A stretch of DNA of 8,470 nt from CAMCVE01 sp039920645 (lineage in GTDB: Bacteria > Bdellovibrionota > UBA2428), in contig JBDSDI010000212.1 of the NCBI GenBank assembly GCA_039920645.1, positions 1 to 8,470 on the forward strand. Reading direction: 5' to 3'. Made by a program: the position numbers and the translations under genes. Numbering within the stretch: the stretch's first letter is position 1; every line of letters begins with the position of its first letter. The notes beneath the pieces are model-generated. The model made no database searches, was not told the DNA's origin, and was given only the letters and a program-made list of their open reading frames with translations. Positions 7,015 through 8,470 of the stretch are shown here, one piece after another.

Positions 7015-8379
7015 TTATTCGCAGCTCTGCGCCGATTCAGCGCCGAGGAAGTTTGCTTCGGGATTCAGGTCGAGCTTCAGGGCACCCGAGCGACAGTTCT
7101 CACGAAGCGTGTCGGAAACCGAAGAGAGGTTCTTGGCAAAGATATCAATGTAGCGCTGAGCCATGTTGAGATCAGTGAGCATGAAGTCCTTGATCTGCGA
7201 ATCGGCCGTAAAGGCGCGCGCAAGTTTTTGGACGCCCGCGTAAGTCTTAGGATTGATGTGGCGCAGCCGCGCGGTGTAGCCAAGCTTTGCATTCACGTTG
7301 CCATTGATAAAAGTGCAGTCGTTATCTTTGGAGACAACACGGCGAATAAGCAGAGCGCCGGCAGGCAAGGGTTTCTCGCCTTTGTCGACTTTGCGCTTCT
7401 CGACCGACGACAGGTTCTTGTCGCCGTCACGGAAGTAATAGTAGTTCACGCCGCCTAAGTTGAGTCCCGTGTAGCGATCGCTCTGCGAGGAGAGTTGGTC
7501 GAGGACGATCAGATCTGCGTAGTCGCGCGCGGTCTGAAGTCTTTGGAGACTGACCTGGGAAAGTTGTTTTCCGAAGATCGTAGCCGCTGGGGTCGAGGAA
7601 AAGGCATCACGCACGCCCTCCATTCCTTCGAAAGCGCCTCCCTGAACGCCATCAACCCAACCCGGGTGGGTGAAGTCGGCTTTCACATTGTCGCGCAGAA
7701 ATCCGAAGAGTTGTTTGAGGTCGCTGGTGTAGATCGAGCTCGCCATGTCAGCGCGCGAGGGGTCGCGGTAAGCGTCAATGTAGTTCTGATAGGATTTGCG
7801 AAGTACACCGTTGATCTTCATCTTCGTGGCGTTCACGGCGACCTTTTGCATGACATCAAGATCGATAGTTCTTAAGACCATCGCGGGAACTTCGAGGATA
7901 TCGCCGAGGTAGCGCGAGAGATGGTAGGTGAGCATCGCGCCGGGCGCATAGGTACAGGTGCGATCGTTGTCGGTAGTTTTAAATTTGGTGAGCTTGTCAG
8001 TAGGACGTTCGCGTCCACACTTCTCGATCGATTCGATCGACTCTTTGGTGTTCGCGGCGACGAGTTCTTGAAACTCGATTGACGCGCTGGTGCTGGAGAT
8101 CTTGGGGCAGGCTCCGACGCCGTGGGTTTCCGACGTAGGACCGTCCTTATGAAGATCATACGAACAGAGTTGGCGCTCGCGATCACGGTCCTTGGCTCCG
8201 TCTTTGCCGCGATATTCGGCTCCGGGAAGATGCTTGGGGACGACGCAGATTTCTGCGGGGGCGCCGGCGACGGGAAAACTTTGGGTTTCATCACCCCTTT
8301 TTACGGAACGGTCGAGACCGCCCGCCATTGAGGAAGATGCCATAGCCAAAATGCCACAAAAACTCAGAATATTTTTCAC
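7015..8379 (-). CDS. Secreted Fam20/HipA/PI-kinase-like protein
   Basis: This 454-aa protein starts with a Sec signal peptide (MKN, hydrophobic core, SMA before G20; cut after residue 19). Eight Cys in the mature part suggest disulfides and an extracytoplasmic place. Kinase-like features appear in the right order: KFK (K134), then YHLSRYLG followed by EVPAMVLR (152-170), which recalls the YxLxxxLG...VPPxVxR segment of Fam20-like kinases; LIVLDQLSSQSDRYTGLN (290-307), matching the DxLxxxxDRxxGN catalytic loop of the Fam20, HipA and PI3/4-kinase group (D301, R302, N307); and KDNDCTF (351-357) at the place of the metal-binding Asp. Such enzymes transfer phosphate from ATP, but activity here is not proven. 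The start is GTG, supported by AGGAGA 7 nt upstream; a later Met would lose the signal peptide. It ends 3 nt from convergent metG and likely follows the partial gene at 8401 in one operon. The CDS is sure; the fold is inferred by eye. Confidence 0.85.
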   Translation of the reverse strand: MKNILSFCGILAMASSSMAGGLDRSVKRGDETQSFPVAGAPAEICVVPKHLPGAEYRGKDGAKDRDRERQLCSYDLHKDGPTSETHGVGACPKISSTSASIEFQELVAANTKESIESIEKCGRERPTDKLTKFKTTDNDRTCTYAPGAMLTYHLSRYLGDILEVPAMVLRTIDLDVMQKVAVNATKMKINGVLRKSYQNYIDAYRDPSRADMASSIYTSDLKQLFGFLRDNVKADFTHPGWVDGVQGGAFEGMEGVRDAFSSTPAATIFGKQLSQVSLQRLQTARDYADLIVLDQLSSQSDRYTGLNLGGVNYYYFRDGDKNLSSVEKRKVDKGEKPLPAGALLIRRVVSKDNDCTFINGNVNAKLGYTARLRHINPKTYAGVQKLARAFTADSQIKDFMLTDLNMAQRYIDIFAKNLSSVSDTLRENCRSGALKLDLNPEANFLGAESAQSCE

Positions 8380-8386
8380 TTTCGAT

Positions 8387-8392
8387 TCTCCT
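8387..8392 (-). promoter_or_regulatory. Shine-Dalgarno site deciding the GTG start at 8379
   Basis: AGGAGA on the minus strand lies 7 nt before the GTG at 8379. Together with the signal peptide that begins right there, it supports GTG rather than a later ATG as the start. Confidence 0.75.
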
Positions 8393-8400
8393 ATTTCAAC

Positions 8401-8470
8401 TCAGTATTCGGTGGAACGAGCTTCGACTTGTGAGCGAAGCGAGGTCAACGGAGCGTAGTCGCTGCCGCCA
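8401..8470 (-). CDS. Probable C-terminal end of an upstream gene (partial)
   Basis: Reading leftward from the window edge, one minus-strand frame encodes 22 residues ending SQVEARSTEY and then a TGA at 8403-8401. Codon choice (mostly C or G in third position) looks like the neighbouring genes. Of the other two frames, one stops early and the other gives an Arg/Ser-rich peptide. If real, its stop lies 21 nt before the GTG of the next gene, a typical operon spacing. Too short to name, and the frame choice is uncertain. Confidence 0.4.
   Translation of the reverse strand, partial: GGSDYAPLTSLRSQVEARSTEY

Noticed and set aside
7003..7044. GGCGC/GCGCC complementarity at the metG 3' end as a bidirectional terminator
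   Set aside because: The loop is over 20 nt, the arms are 5 bp and there is no U tract; it is probably coding sequence composition.
8420..8440. GCTTCG/CGAAGC hairpin near the right edge
   Set aside because: A 6-bp stem with a 9-nt loop inside a probable coding end and without a U tract; not a convincing terminator.

Overview
The window looks like ordinary chromosome from a Gram-negative bacterium of moderately high GC content with a large secretome. Five of the six genes whose 5' end is visible encode exported proteins: four have Sec signal peptides and one has a lipobox. Their style (long Cys-bearing secreted hypotheticals and small lipoproteins in single-gene units) recalls Bdellovibrionota or other former Deltaproteobacteria. 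That placement is inference; no marker here proves it. I see no mobile element, CRISPR array, rRNA or tRNA.

Layout: (1) 1-394, minus strand, the N-terminal part of a small secreted protein cut by the window edge. (2) 535-1950, plus, an exported 471-aa protein whose sequence follows the ATP-binding half of NIS siderophore synthetases (IucA/IucC type). (3) 2072-4696, plus, an 874-aa exported, Cys-rich protein with hydrophobic segments and a central low-complexity linker. (4) 4700-5014, minus, a 104-aa lipoprotein, convergent with gene 3 and 3 nt from it. (5) 5089-7011, plus, a methionyl-tRNA synthetase (metG), divergent from the lipoprotein gene across a 74-bp promoter region. (6) 7015-8379, minus, a 454-aa secreted protein with Fam20/HipA/PI-kinase-like motifs, again convergent and 3 nt away from its neighbour. 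(7) 8401-8470, minus, a probable C-terminal end of the gene upstream of gene 6.

The most unusual points are these. The MetRS keeps its class-I catalytic signatures but differs at most methionine-pocket positions (E. coli A12, L13, A256, P257, Y260, H301) and at all three main anticodon-reading positions (N391, R395, W461). Two different exported proteins carry motifs of ATP-using folds, which is odd in an ATP-poor compartment. Four of the six visible starts lack a good ribosome binding site and instead have a -10-like hexamer 7-8 nt upstream of the ATG, suggesting leaderless mRNAs.

The genes do not form an obvious operon or pathway. Strand alternation implies mostly single-gene transcription units, so any functional link between the exported proteins is conjecture. 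No gene-free stretch exceeds 141 bp.
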